The translations under genes and the position numbers were made by a program. Below, one piece after another: positions 1-8,686 of a stretch of DNA of 46,994 nucleotides. Every line of letters starts with the position of its first letter. The stretch's first letter is position 1. The stretch lies in the NCBI GenBank assembly GCA_016938685.1, contig JAFGUD010000076.1, forward strand, positions 1-46,994, written 5' to 3'. Origin of the DNA: Bacteroidales bacterium. Lineage in GTDB: Bacteria > Bacteroidota > Bacteroidia > Bacteroidales > JAFGUD01. The notes beneath the pieces were generated by a model, which was given only the letters and a program-made list of their open reading frames with translations, had not been told where the DNA came from and made no database searches.

Positions 1-557
1 AAACGAGTTTTTGCGAAGTTTGGACTAATTTCAATGTGCAATCGGTATAAAAAATAATTCTCGGAATTATTTTAACAATTTGGTATAGCTTCTCTAAGAA
101 AAGTTGTAATCATTATTGTCCGAAACAACAAGTAATATTGTCTTAAAAATAAACGATATTAGAAACATCATGTTTAAAATTTTGACAAATTGCTTCCGGC
201 AGTACTTTTGTTCTTCTCTCAAACGGTCATATTGAAAATATCTTGCTTGAACCTGTCCTTTATGGATCTAAGTTGATTGTAAATTTACTTTGTGCAATTA
301 ATTGTACTATGAGTTCTTATCCAACTTTTACTCTTAATGCAAGCAAGTTGCTTCCAGCAGGACTTTTGTGATTGATTGTATTATTGTAGTTTTTATAAAA
401 GTTGTCAAATGATTTTAAAAAGATTTCGGACAATTGTAATTTGCAATCATAACTTCCGTGATTTCAGTGGGAAATATTTTATTTTTCTTTTTTTCTAAAA
501 AAATGGACTTTGGGGAATGTTTTATTTAGTATTACTTCTTCATATTAGCAATCTACT
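1..557. other. Gene-free region with short degenerate repeats
   Basis: No convincing coding region is seen. Two imperfect copies of a roughly 22-bp element (TTGCTTCCGGCAGTACTTTT at about 190 and TTGCTTCCAGCAGGACTTTT at about 349) lie in the same orientation. The element ATTGTCCGAAA at about 114 recurs in inverted orientation at about 424. This looks like decayed sequence at the edge of an accessory region rather than a functional gene. Confidence 0.5.
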
Positions 558-1304
558 TTATTCAGAAGTATCAAGTCTACAATATTCCATCTCTTTTTCT
601 AAATTTTCAAATTCTTCCGACCAAAGACTTAATTTTTTCATTTCTGACCTAATTTGTAAGTAAAAAATATTATTCAAAATCACAGTAGCACAAGTAGCTG
701 AATATTCTGCTTTTGGGATTGCCTGAAGCATCAAATTTTCCAACCTTTCAACTATCTTGTTTTTATTTCTATTTGTTTGTTCTAATTTATAATCTTTAAC
801 TAAAATCAATATATCTGACAACTGTATAATTAATACTTTTCCAACATTAAATCTTTCTGTTACAATTCTATCCACGTCATTTAATGACAAATTAATAATG
901 GTATTTTCTCCTAACACATCTTTCCCGAAAAAAAAGAAGTCTTTCAAAAATATATGCTCAGATGGAATCTGAATAGTTGGGTTTAAAATAGGTTCTTTCT
1001 TAGTATCATGTTCTCCTTTTTTTCCATTACATCTTTTACAAGATGGCAATAGATTTTCCCACAGAATAACCTCATCTTTATATATTTTTTTTGGATGAAA
1101 GTGCTCAACTTCAAGATACTTGCTTTCTGTATTAATTTTTGTCTCACAATAACAGCATTTATAATGAGACATTTCTAAAAGAGCATCTTTCAAATACTTT
1201 TTATTCCAAACATCTTCGCCTGTTTTCTTGAACTTTTCAGTTAATTCTTTCTGATGTTCTTCTGTTAATTTCTTGGGCTTTTCAGTTCTTTTAATCCTTA
1301 TCAT
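558..1304 (-). CDS. ptuB: HNH endonuclease, PtuB-like (Septu-type defence)
   Basis: This 248-residue protein has a zinc-finger HNH nuclease core: a CxxC pair at C50/C53, the catalytic-type EVEHFHPK stretch at residues 65-72, an Asn near residue 84, and a second CxxC at C89/C92 followed by N93 and K95. That arrangement is typical of PtuB and related HNH proteins that act with an AAA/ABC ATPase. Its start codon overlaps the end of the ATPase gene by 14 bp, so the two are very likely translated together. In characterised Septu systems the ATPase-nuclease complex degrades DNA during phage infection; that role is inferred here from gene order and motifs. The residues after about 110 show no motif I can name. 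An unrelated ATPase-HNH pair is the main alternative. Confidence 0.75.
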   Translation of the reverse strand: MIRIKRTEKPKKLTEEHQKELTEKFKKTGEDVWNKKYLKDALLEMSHYKCCYCETKINTESKYLEVEHFHPKKIYKDEVILWENLLPSCKRCNGKKGEHDTKKEPILNPTIQIPSEHIFLKDFFFFGKDVLGENTIINLSLNDVDRIVTERFNVGKVLIIQLSDILILVKDYKLEQTNRNKNKIVERLENLMLQAIPKAEYSATCATVILNNIFYLQIRSEMKKLSLWSEEFENLEKEMEYCRLDTSE

Positions 1305-2523
1305 CTTGTTTGGTTAAAGAAGTCATCTGAATTTTTAATAATTTACGTTGAACACTATCAGGATGGAGAATTTTATCTAATTCATTGTATGTTTTTTGTG
1401 CTTTTTGCTTATCATTTTTGGTAATTGCAACTTCAATTTCTTTCATTAACTTTAAATAATCGTCTGATTTAGTTTTTTCACCAAGTTCCATCAATTCTGA
1501 TAAAATTTCCTCAACTGTCCAACCTTTAAATGTTGATATTTCAGGTTGCTTTACTATAATATTATCCTCAGATTTTTGCAATACAATTACATTAATATCA
1601 TCAGCCGACTGCACCACAAGTGGGCTGTGCGTTGTAGCTATAAACTGAACATTCGGGAATAAATTTCCTACAAAATGAATTATTTTTCTTTGCCATTCAG
1701 GATGTAAATGCAAATCTATTTCATCAATAAGGACTATAGCAGGCTCATGTAATGGATTTTTACTATCAGGATAACGTTCAAACATTTTTTTCATCAAGTC
1801 AGCTAACCAAGCTAAAGTTACTTGATAACCATAACCCAATTCATAATATCTAACTTCTCCAAAATCTGTTCTAAAAAGCACATAATTGTCTAAATTATCA
1901 TCAGTTACAAATCGAAAATCTATAATATCAGGTAAAACTTCACTTGTTAAAACTTTTTTAACTTTTAAAAACTGTTTTTTAGCTTTTTCAGAATTATTCT
2001 TAATAGAATAATCTAATTGAAGCAACCATTCTTCGATATTTGTTAATTCTACATTGTCATTAAATAAACTCAGAGTATTGTCATTGTTTTCTTTCTCAGA
2101 AATTGATTTTCTGCTAGACTTTCTTTTAATTCCGTATCCAATTATTAGATTTGTTTTTAGCTTTTCAACTTCTCTTATAGATGCAGAATCTGATGTAAAT
2201 CTCCAACCAAAAGAATCAAAACTTGTATTAAATATAAAAGACTTTTCTGATTCTCGAAGCTCAATATTTCGAAATCCTTTTGGCACAAACATGAACCTGT
2301 CTTCATCTTTTATTGGAATATTTACTTTAATTGGTTCTAGTTCTGCAAGAATTCTGAGAATAGTAGTTTTGCCTGTATTGTTATTTCCAATAATTACAGT
2401 CCATTGAAAGACATCTTCTTTTTCATTAGAAAAATTTAGATGATGATTTCCTTTAAAACATTTATAGTTTTCAATGGATAAAAATCTGTAATACTTGTTT
2501 TTTTTAAAATCAAGTGTACTCAT
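1291..2523 (-). CDS. ptuA: ABC/SMC-type ATPase, PtuA-like (Septu-type defence)
   Basis: This 410-residue OLD/SMC-like ATPase has a Walker A motif GNNNTGKTT at residues 46-54 and a Walker B DEIDLHLHPEWQ around residues 265-276. An H-loop region ATTHSPLVVQS follows at about residue 298. The N-terminal IENYKCFKG is typical of RecF/OLD-type ATPases. No TOPRIM domain is visible, which argues against an OLD nuclease, and the HNH gene downstream argues for Septu. The start is 41 bp after the stop of valS on the same strand and no clear promoter lies between them, so read-through from valS is possible. In Septu the ATPase is thought to sense infection and control the nuclease partner. Confidence 0.75.
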   Translation of the reverse strand: MSTLDFKKNKYYRFLSIENYKCFKGNHHLNFSNEKEDVFQWTVIIGNNNTGKTTILRILAELEPIKVNIPIKDEDRFMFVPKGFRNIELRESEKSFIFNTSFDSFGWRFTSDSASIREVEKLKTNLIIGYGIKRKSSRKSISEKENNDNTLSLFNDNVELTNIEEWLLQLDYSIKNNSEKAKKQFLKVKKVLTSEVLPDIIDFRFVTDDNLDNYVLFRTDFGEVRYYELGYGYQVTLAWLADLMKKMFERYPDSKNPLHEPAIVLIDEIDLHLHPEWQRKIIHFVGNLFPNVQFIATTHSPLVVQSADDINVIVLQKSEDNIIVKQPEISTFKGWTVEEILSELMELGEKTKSDDYLKLMKEIEVAITKNDKQKAQKTYNELDKILHPDSVQRKLLKIQMTSLTKQDDKD

Positions 2524-2564
2524 TTTGAGATTTTTTAAATTTCGTTAAATTTACAAATAATTTC

Positions 2565-5195
2565 TTACCCTTTCAAATTAGCAATTTGTTCTTCTAGTGC
2601 TTTTATTTTGTTTTCAGCGTCGGTTTGTTTTTGTTTTTCAATTTCGATAACTTTTGCAGGAGCATTATTAACAAAACGTTCGTTACTGAGCTTTTTCTGA
2701 ACTCCTTTCAAAAATCCTAAATTGTATTCTAATTCCTTTTGAAGTTTTTCTATTTCTTCCTCTACATTTATATTATCAGTCAATGGAATATAATATTCAA
2801 CATTTTTTACGATAAAAGAAATAGCTCCCTGAATTTTTTCAGATGTATTTTCAAATGCTTCAAGATTACAACTTTTGATCACTATTTCATCAAAAAAATT
2901 ATCGTATTCTCCCTCAATTAAATTGTAAGAAACTTTTATTTTATCAGCAAACTTGATTTGTTTTTCTAATCTAATTTTACGAATATTAGAAATAATAGAT
3001 TTAATGTTTTCAAATTTATTAATAAATTCTTCGTCGTATTTTTGAGCAACAGGCATTTCAGCAAAAACAATAGTTTCGCCTTCTTTTCTTTCGCTTAAAT
3101 TTTGCCAAATTTCTTCGGTTACAAACGGCATAAAAGGATGCAAAACACGCAACATTTTATCCAAAATTTCCTTTGTATCTTCAAAAGTTTTTGAGTCCAT
3201 TGGTTTTCCGAATGCAGGCTTAATAATTTCTAGATACCACGAAGCAAAATCATCCCAAAATAAACGGTAAATTGTCATTAAAGCTTCTGAAAGCCTGTAT
3301 GTATCATATTGATTATCAATGTTTTCAAGAGCCTGATTTATTTTTGCATTAAACCAATCAATAGCAACTTTACTTGATTTTGGTTGTTCGATATCTTCAA
3401 CATTCCAAGAAGTAACCAAACGAGCTGCATTCCAAATTTTATTTGCAAAATTCCTACCTTGTTCTACTAATTCGCTTTTGTATAATAAGTCGCCACCGGC
3501 AGGAGAACAAAGCAACATTCCAACACGAACTCCGTCAGCTCCGTATTCCGCAATTAAATCTAACGGGTCGGGAGAATTACCAAGCTGTTTAGACATTTTT
3601 CGTTTCTGTTCATCACGAACCATTCCTGTAAAATAAACATCTTTGAAAGGAAATTGTCCTCGATATTCGTATCCGCTAATAACCATACGAGCAACCCAGA
3701 AGAAAATAATATCATGTCCGGTTGTAAGAACATTTGTAGGATAATAATATTTAATGTCTTCATTTTCAGGCTCATTTATTCCATTAAAAACAGAAATTGG
3801 CCATAACCAAGACGAAAACCAAGTATCAAGAACATCTTCTTCTTGTTTTATGTCATTGGTAGTAAGTTTTTTATCTCCGGTTTTTTCTTTTGCTAATTTC
3901 AAAGCTTCTTCTATTGTTGCAGCAACAACAAAATCATTAGTTCCCTTAATATAATAAGCCGGAATTTGGTGTCCCCACCACAACTGACGAGAAATATTCC
4001 AATCGCGAACATTTTCCATCCAATGTCGATATGTATTTTTGAACATTTCAGGAAAAAAGCGAATATTATCATTCATCACATTTTCCAAAGCTGGTTTTGC
4101 GATATCTTCCATTTTTAAGAACCATTGCATTGAAATTTTTGGTTCAATCGCTACTTGTGTACGCTGAGAATAACCAACTTTGTGCATATAATCCTCAATT
4201 TTCACAAGCAAACCGGCAGCTTCAATATCTTTCAATATTGATTTACGAGCTTCAATAAGAGTTTGACCAACATAAAACTCAGCTTTTTCGTTCAAAGTTC
4301 CATTATTATTAAAAATATCAATAACTTCAAGATTGTGTTTCAAGCCAATTTCATAATCGTTAGGATCGTGAGCTGGAGTGATTTTTAAACATCCAGTTCC
4401 AAATTCCATATCAACATATTCATCAGTTATTATTGGAACTTCTCTATTTATAACAGGTACAATAACTTTTTTACCGTGTAAATGTTTAAATCTTTCATCA
4501 TTAGGATTAACACAAATAGCAGTATCAGCCAAAATTGTTTCGGGACGAGTTGTTGCAATCACAACAAAATCATTGCTATCAGTTAATTTATAGCGAACGT
4601 GATAAAGGTGTCCGGGTGTTTCTTTGTATTCAACTTCTTCGTCGGAAACAGCAGTTTTTGCTTCGGAATCCCAATTTACCATACGTATTCCACGATAAAT
4701 AAGACCTTTATTGTATAAATCAATAAAAACTTTAATAACGCTTTGGTATAAATCATCATCAAGGGTAAATTTTGTTCTGTCCCAATCGCACGACGCACCA
4801 AGAGTACGAAGTTGTTTAAGGATAATTCCGCCGTGTTCGTGAGTCCATTCCCAAGCGTGTTTCATGAATTCATCGCGTCCAATATCGTGTTTGTCTATAC
4901 CTTGTTCTTTTAGTTTATTCACAACTTTCGCTTCGGTAGCAATAGAGGCATGATCGGTACCCGGCACCCAGCAAGCATTTTTACCTTGCATTCTGGCACG
5001 ACGAATAAGTACATCTTGAATTGTATTATTCAAAATATGTCCCATGTGCAAAACTCCGGTAACATTTGGAGGAGGAATGACTATTGTATAAGGTTCTTTT
5101 TCGTTAGGCTCTGAATGGAAAAATTTATTGTCAATCCAGTAGCTATACCATTTTTGTTCAATCTCAGCAGGGTTAAAATTCTTCGGAAGCGACAT
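2565..5195 (-). CDS. valS: Valine--tRNA ligase
   Basis: Class I aminoacyl-tRNA synthetase that charges tRNA-Val in the cytoplasm. At 876 residues it has normal bacterial length. The HIGH signature appears as HMGH at residues 50-53 after PPPNVTGVL, and the KMSKS loop as KMSKQLGNSPDP near residue 535. Between them lies the editing (CP1) domain with the TTRPETILADTA and GTGCLKITPAHDPNDYEIG stretches. An anticodon-binding domain with FWDDFASWYLE follows, and the C-terminal 70 or so residues form the usual lysine/glutamate-rich coiled coil. The ATG gives the expected SLPKNFNPAEIEQKWY opening. The two downstream genes on the same strand are the Septu-like pair. Confidence 0.98.
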   Translation of the reverse strand: MSLPKNFNPAEIEQKWYSYWIDNKFFHSEPNEKEPYTIVIPPPNVTGVLHMGHILNNTIQDVLIRRARMQGKNACWVPGTDHASIATEAKVVNKLKEQGIDKHDIGRDEFMKHAWEWTHEHGGIILKQLRTLGASCDWDRTKFTLDDDLYQSVIKVFIDLYNKGLIYRGIRMVNWDSEAKTAVSDEEVEYKETPGHLYHVRYKLTDSNDFVVIATTRPETILADTAICVNPNDERFKHLHGKKVIVPVINREVPIITDEYVDMEFGTGCLKITPAHDPNDYEIGLKHNLEVIDIFNNNGTLNEKAEFYVGQTLIEARKSILKDIEAAGLLVKIEDYMHKVGYSQRTQVAIEPKISMQWFLKMEDIAKPALENVMNDNIRFFPEMFKNTYRHWMENVRDWNISRQLWWGHQIPAYYIKGTNDFVVAATIEEALKLAKEKTGDKKLTTNDIKQEEDVLDTWFSSWLWPISVFNGINEPENEDIKYYYPTNVLTTGHDIIFFWVARMVISGYEYRGQFPFKDVYFTGMVRDEQKRKMSKQLGNSPDPLDLIAEYGADGVRVGMLLCSPAGGDLLYKSELVEQGRNFANKIWNAARLVTSWNVEDIEQPKSSKVAIDWFNAKINQALENIDNQYDTYRLSEALMTIYRLFWDDFASWYLEIIKPAFGKPMDSKTFEDTKEILDKMLRVLHPFMPFVTEEIWQNLSERKEGETIVFAEMPVAQKYDEEFINKFENIKSIISNIRKIRLEKQIKFADKIKVSYNLIEGEYDNFFDEIVIKSCNLEAFENTSEKIQGAISFIVKNVEYYIPLTDNINVEEEIEKLQKELEYNLGFLKGVQKKLSNERFVNNAPAKVIEIEKQKQTDAENKIKALEEQIANLKG

Positions 5196-5571
5196 AGTCG
5201 AATAATAATTAATAGTTAATAAATAATAATTTAATGTAAATTTAAAAATAAGAGTGATATAAAAAGAACTAAAGTTAACTTTCTAACAATATGAACTTAA
5301 CGAACTTCCAACTCTTACAAGTTTGCAAAAGTAAAAAAATGTTGCTAAAAATACAGTAAATTAGGGTGAAAAAGTTTTAAGCACTTTTTAGTATATACCA
5401 ATTTTTCACATCAGTTCGATAATTTTTTCAACCACAGATTACTTCGTGAGACCGCGTTGCTAAGTTCACAGATTATTGATTATCCATCATTTATTTAAAC
5501 TTTAAAATAACTAACATCAATATATTTATAAGATTACTACATATTTTTTTGAAAATATTCTTTTTAAATTA
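5196..5571. other. Intergenic region upstream of valS
   Basis: No gene is seen in these 376 bp. The valS side contains a minus-strand TACTTTTG box (5326-5333). The other side contains two direct copies of CACAGATTA (5434-5442 and 5468-5476) separated by a short stretch richer in G+C than its surroundings. No clear terminator was found for the protease gene that ends at 5572. Confidence 0.5.
5326..5333 (-). promoter_or_regulatory. Candidate -7 box for valS
   Basis: The minus strand reads TACTTTTG, matching the Bacteroidetes -7 consensus TAnnTTTG. It lies about 130 nt before the valS ATG. No TTTG -33 element is visible at the usual spacing of about 19 nt. Confidence 0.4.
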
Positions 5572-8088
5572 TTAAAAAACAATAAACGAATGATTAAAAA
5601 CAAAATCATCATTAAAAATTCTAATGTAATAAACTCCGGTTTTAAATGTTGATAAATCTAATTGAATAAACTGATCTTTAACATTCTCCATAGACATAAC
5701 TTTTTGCCCTAAATTATTGTAAATAATAAGAGAGGTTTCTGAAAATATTTCAGGAGAAATTGAAATATTAAGAGTGCTTATTGCGGGATTTGGATAAACT
5801 TTGACTAAATTTTTATTCTCGTCAATCAATGTATATTGACCAATAAAAACATCATCGACACAAATACCAAGTCCGCTAAACATGTTTCCTTCAAAAGCGA
5901 TATAATAGTCATCACTTACATTTGGCAATGACACAAAATGCTGAGTCCATTCTGTAATTTCTTCGGTATATTCTTCGAGAAGAAGCCATTCAGAATTGTA
6001 TGAATTTTTATAATATATTTTTAAAATATCATTAGAAAAGAAACCTGTATTTTGCTGATGCCAAAAACTTAAAACAGGCGTTTCAACACCGGAAATATCA
6101 AATTTATTTGTAATCAATTTCGTTCTGTGATCACCTGAAATACTATTTCTAATAAAAGCAAAATGATCACCTGAATGTGGCTCATAAGAAAAACTCTCAA
6201 AAACCCAGTCTGTATTACCGGCTTCGATATGAACTTCCCAACAAATTGGTTTGTCTCCTTCTTCAAAGCCCTGTTCAAGAGGCATTTCGGAAGAAATATA
6301 TGTGTGAGTTTTTAATCTTTTATTATTAAACAAATCAATTTCAAGTTCAGGATTATTAAATTGCACATCAAAAAACAGATTGTAATCCCCAAAAGAACTT
6401 AAGTTATGTGAATTTAAGCTTATTTCTACTGTATCTCCAGCATCTAAATTAACAGTGCTTGTATATGTTTGAAGTAAATTATCATCAACATAATAGTAAA
6501 GATTAAAAGAAGAAATATCCTGAGTTCCAAGATTTACAACTTCAACAGTTGGTGAAATATTATCAACACAATTTTGAAAAGTTACATTTGTTATAGCAAT
6601 ATCATAATCGTAAGTCGGCAAAGTAGGAGTATAAAATCCGGAAAGGTATTCATAAGCAGCAAACACATCAATAATTCCTTTTCCATAAGTATTATCCTCT
6701 CCAACATCACCAAGATCGACAGCGGTATTGTACAGAGCCAAAAGAATTTCTTCTCCGGTTAAATCAGAAAAAGCCTCCTTTAAAAGTAAAACGGCACCCG
6801 AAACATGGGGACAAGACATTGAAGTTCCGCTTTTTGTTCCATATCCATCTTCACCAATGCAAGATCTCACGTCATATCCGGGAGCTACAACTTCTGGGTG
6901 AATATTAAGAGGTACATCAGAAGTACATTGAGAAGGACCTCTTGTTGAAAACGAAGTAATTGGATATTCAGGAACATTACCATTTATTGCTCCTACACAG
7001 AATGAATTTACAAGATTAATTTTAGTTCTTTGGGGCGAATTAACAGTGTTATTAGAAGGACCTGAATTTCCGCCGGAAAATATTGTTGCAATACCTGCTA
7101 ATTCCAAAGAGTTAAGCATATCAACAACAAAACCGTCACAATATTCAGTGTCATCACCATCATACCAACGCCAGGAATTATTTATAACATCAGGAATATC
7201 CGAAACGGTTGCCGGATTTCCGTCAGGGTCAAGCGCCCATTCAAAAGCTAAAACCATTTCGCTAATTGGAGGTAGCTCCTCAACAGTTGACGTAACCAAA
7301 TCATTACCAATCCAATACGAATTAAAAGCAATTCCGATTGTATCATTTGTTTGTTCGTCAAGTCCAATCATTGTTCCGAGAGTATGAGTTCCATGATTAC
7401 TTGCACTTTCGGCAGGAACTTCGCTAAAATACGGATACCAACATTGACTTTGTGGCATGTAATTTCCCAGATAATTTTCATCAATTGCAGGATGATCCGG
7501 ACAAATTCCGGTATCATAATTATAAACAATTCTACCTCTTCCAGTATATCCCAAAGCCCACATTGCAGGAGCATTTATAGCTTTTAAACCTATTTCTGTG
7601 TTGTTTTTCGGGTTTGATGTGTTAATTTCCTGTTCATCAACTGGTTCTATTAAAGTTATTTTATTATCAGCATAATCCATATATCTCACTTCCGATTTTG
7701 TTGAAAAATAATCAATAGCTTCAGTAGTTGCTTCAACTAAAATCATGTTGACAATCCAATATTTATGAATAATTTTAAAACTATTAGGATTATTTTTTTG
7801 ATAATTTTCCATTTCATCAATAAAATATTTTTGCGAAGTATTCTGCTGATTTAATAAGTATTCAATTGTTAACTTAGCTCGTTCGTCAGATTTTAATTTT
7901 TGCTCATTAAACGAATTTTTGATTTTCTGATAATCTAATTGTTCGTTTAAAACTATCAAAACAAGAATAAAATCCGTTTTTTTTGCATTAGATAATTGTT
8001 CTTGCAGACTTGAAGTTAAATATACATTTTGGGAGAATGAAGAAATTGTCCAAATAAAAACAAAAATCAATAGTATAAGTTTTTTCAT
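5572..8088 (-). CDS. Secreted subtilisin-like (S8) protease with T9SS sorting domain
   Basis: This 838-residue exported protease begins with a signal peptide (MKKLILLIFVFIWTISSFSQ). An inhibitor-like propeptide probably spans about residues 30-140. The S8 domain holds the full catalytic set: D192 in YNYDTG, H235 in NHGTHTLG, oxyanion N341 in SGGNSGP and S423 in SGTSMSCPH. A CARDB-like beta-sandwich starting at YDIAITNVTF follows, then a MAM/choice-of-anchor-J-like domain from about residue 600. The C-terminal 75 residues are a type-A T9SS sorting domain (VYPNPAISTLNIS to YYIRIF). The protein is therefore probably carried across the outer membrane and attached to the surface or released. The substrate is unknown. 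An upstream TATATTTG box (8219-8226) may be its promoter. Confidence 0.93.
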   Translation of the reverse strand: MKKLILLIFVFIWTISSFSQNVYLTSSLQEQLSNAKKTDFILVLIVLNEQLDYQKIKNSFNEQKLKSDERAKLTIEYLLNQQNTSQKYFIDEMENYQKNNPNSFKIIHKYWIVNMILVEATTEAIDYFSTKSEVRYMDYADNKITLIEPVDEQEINTSNPKNNTEIGLKAINAPAMWALGYTGRGRIVYNYDTGICPDHPAIDENYLGNYMPQSQCWYPYFSEVPAESASNHGTHTLGTMIGLDEQTNDTIGIAFNSYWIGNDLVTSTVEELPPISEMVLAFEWALDPDGNPATVSDIPDVINNSWRWYDGDDTEYCDGFVVDMLNSLELAGIATIFSGGNSGPSNNTVNSPQRTKINLVNSFCVGAINGNVPEYPITSFSTRGPSQCTSDVPLNIHPEVVAPGYDVRSCIGEDGYGTKSGTSMSCPHVSGAVLLLKEAFSDLTGEEILLALYNTAVDLGDVGEDNTYGKGIIDVFAAYEYLSGFYTPTLPTYDYDIAITNVTFQNCVDNISPTVEVVNLGTQDISSFNLYYYVDDNLLQTYTSTVNLDAGDTVEISLNSHNLSSFGDYNLFFDVQFNNPELEIDLFNNKRLKTHTYISSEMPLEQGFEEGDKPICWEVHIEAGNTDWVFESFSYEPHSGDHFAFIRNSISGDHRTKLITNKFDISGVETPVLSFWHQQNTGFFSNDILKIYYKNSYNSEWLLLEEYTEEITEWTQHFVSLPNVSDDYYIAFEGNMFSGLGICVDDVFIGQYTLIDENKNLVKVYPNPAISTLNISISPEIFSETSLIIYNNLGQKVMSMENVKDQFIQLDLSTFKTGVYYIRIFNDDFVFNHSFIVF

Positions 8089-8218
8089 CTGTTTATTTTT
8101 TATTTTTACATTATTGTCAGATGTTACTCCACGAAAAAATAATTATTTCCTTGTGTGTAAATAATTGTTTTTACATGTTCGTTTCATCTGTTATTTTTTT
8201 AAGAGTAAATAATTTGCA

Positions 8219-8226
8219 CAAATATA
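8219..8226 (-). promoter_or_regulatory. Candidate -7 box for the S8 protease gene
   Basis: The minus strand reads TATATTTG, a full match to TAnnTTTG, about 130 nt before the protease ATG. A CAAA that could be a -33 element (8241-8244 on the plus strand) is only 14 nt away, closer than usual, so the assignment is tentative. Confidence 0.4.
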
Positions 8227-8291
8227 AAAAAAATAGAAGACAAATAATTGAGAAAAGCAACTTTGAGAAATATCTTAGAAACAAACCAAAT

Positions 8292-8576
8292 TTATTGGCG
8301 ATTCAATTTTTCGAGTGATTCAACAATTCTCGACACAGGCATTCTAATGGTATAATCTGTATTAAAATAGCCATCGAATATTTTTTTATCCTGACCAATA
8401 ATATATGTTGCCGGAACCGGTAAAGCCTTATCCTCATTACCCGACGCTTTATTTACATTTATTCCCGCTAATTTATAAGCTGCATTTTGAACTATTTTCA
8501 AATGCCTTTCCTGTGCGTTTAATGAAATTACGATTATACTAAAAATTAGTGCGGTTTCGGATTGCAACTTTTTTCA
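8292..8576 (-). pseudogene. Remnant of an exported peroxiredoxin/thioredoxin-like (AhpC/TSA) gene
   Basis: The reading frame (about 91 codons) has no ATG. It begins after an in-frame TGA with KKLQSETALIFSIIVISLNAQ, which resembles a degraded signal peptide. It then jumps to the last third of an AhpC/TSA-type fold: the cis-Pro segment LPVPATYIIGQDKKIFDGYF followed by the helix RIVESLEKL. The usual middle portion, about 100 residues with the redox-active TxxC cysteine, is missing. This looks like an internal deletion plus loss of the start codon, so no enzyme activity is expected. The family assignment rests on the cis-Pro region only. Confidence 0.6.
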
Positions 8577-8642
8577 GCGAAGCTAAATCCTAAATAGCAG
8601 TGTTCTTTAAGGGAAAATAATTCAAAACACATCTCCCTCCCC

Positions 8643-8661
8643 TCCCGAAATAAATTCGGGA
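8643..8661. repeat. Short GC-rich inverted repeat
   Basis: TCCCGAA and TTCGGGA form a 7-bp stem around the loop ATAAA, between the C45-type hydrolase gene and the peroxiredoxin remnant. No clear T-run follows on the minus strand, so it is a weak terminator candidate at best. It lies in a C-rich stretch unlike the surrounding AT-rich DNA. Confidence 0.45.
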
Positions 8662-8686
8662 CAAGCTATTTTTTAAGGGGAATTAT

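Noticed and set aside
2054..2407. Plus-strand 117-residue reading frame inside the ATPase gene
   Set aside because: Antisense to the ATPase, which carries Walker motifs; no family features in the frame itself.
8121..8318. Plus-strand 65-residue reading frame
   Set aside because: It covers the promoter region of the S8 protease gene and the end of the peroxiredoxin remnant, has no recognisable domain, and its composition (many Phe, Asn, Lys) matches AT-rich non-coding DNA.
8643..8661. TCCCGAA/TTCGGGA stem as a transcription terminator
   Set aside because: No run of T follows on the minus strand, so it does not meet the form of a Rho-independent terminator; it is listed only as an inverted repeat.
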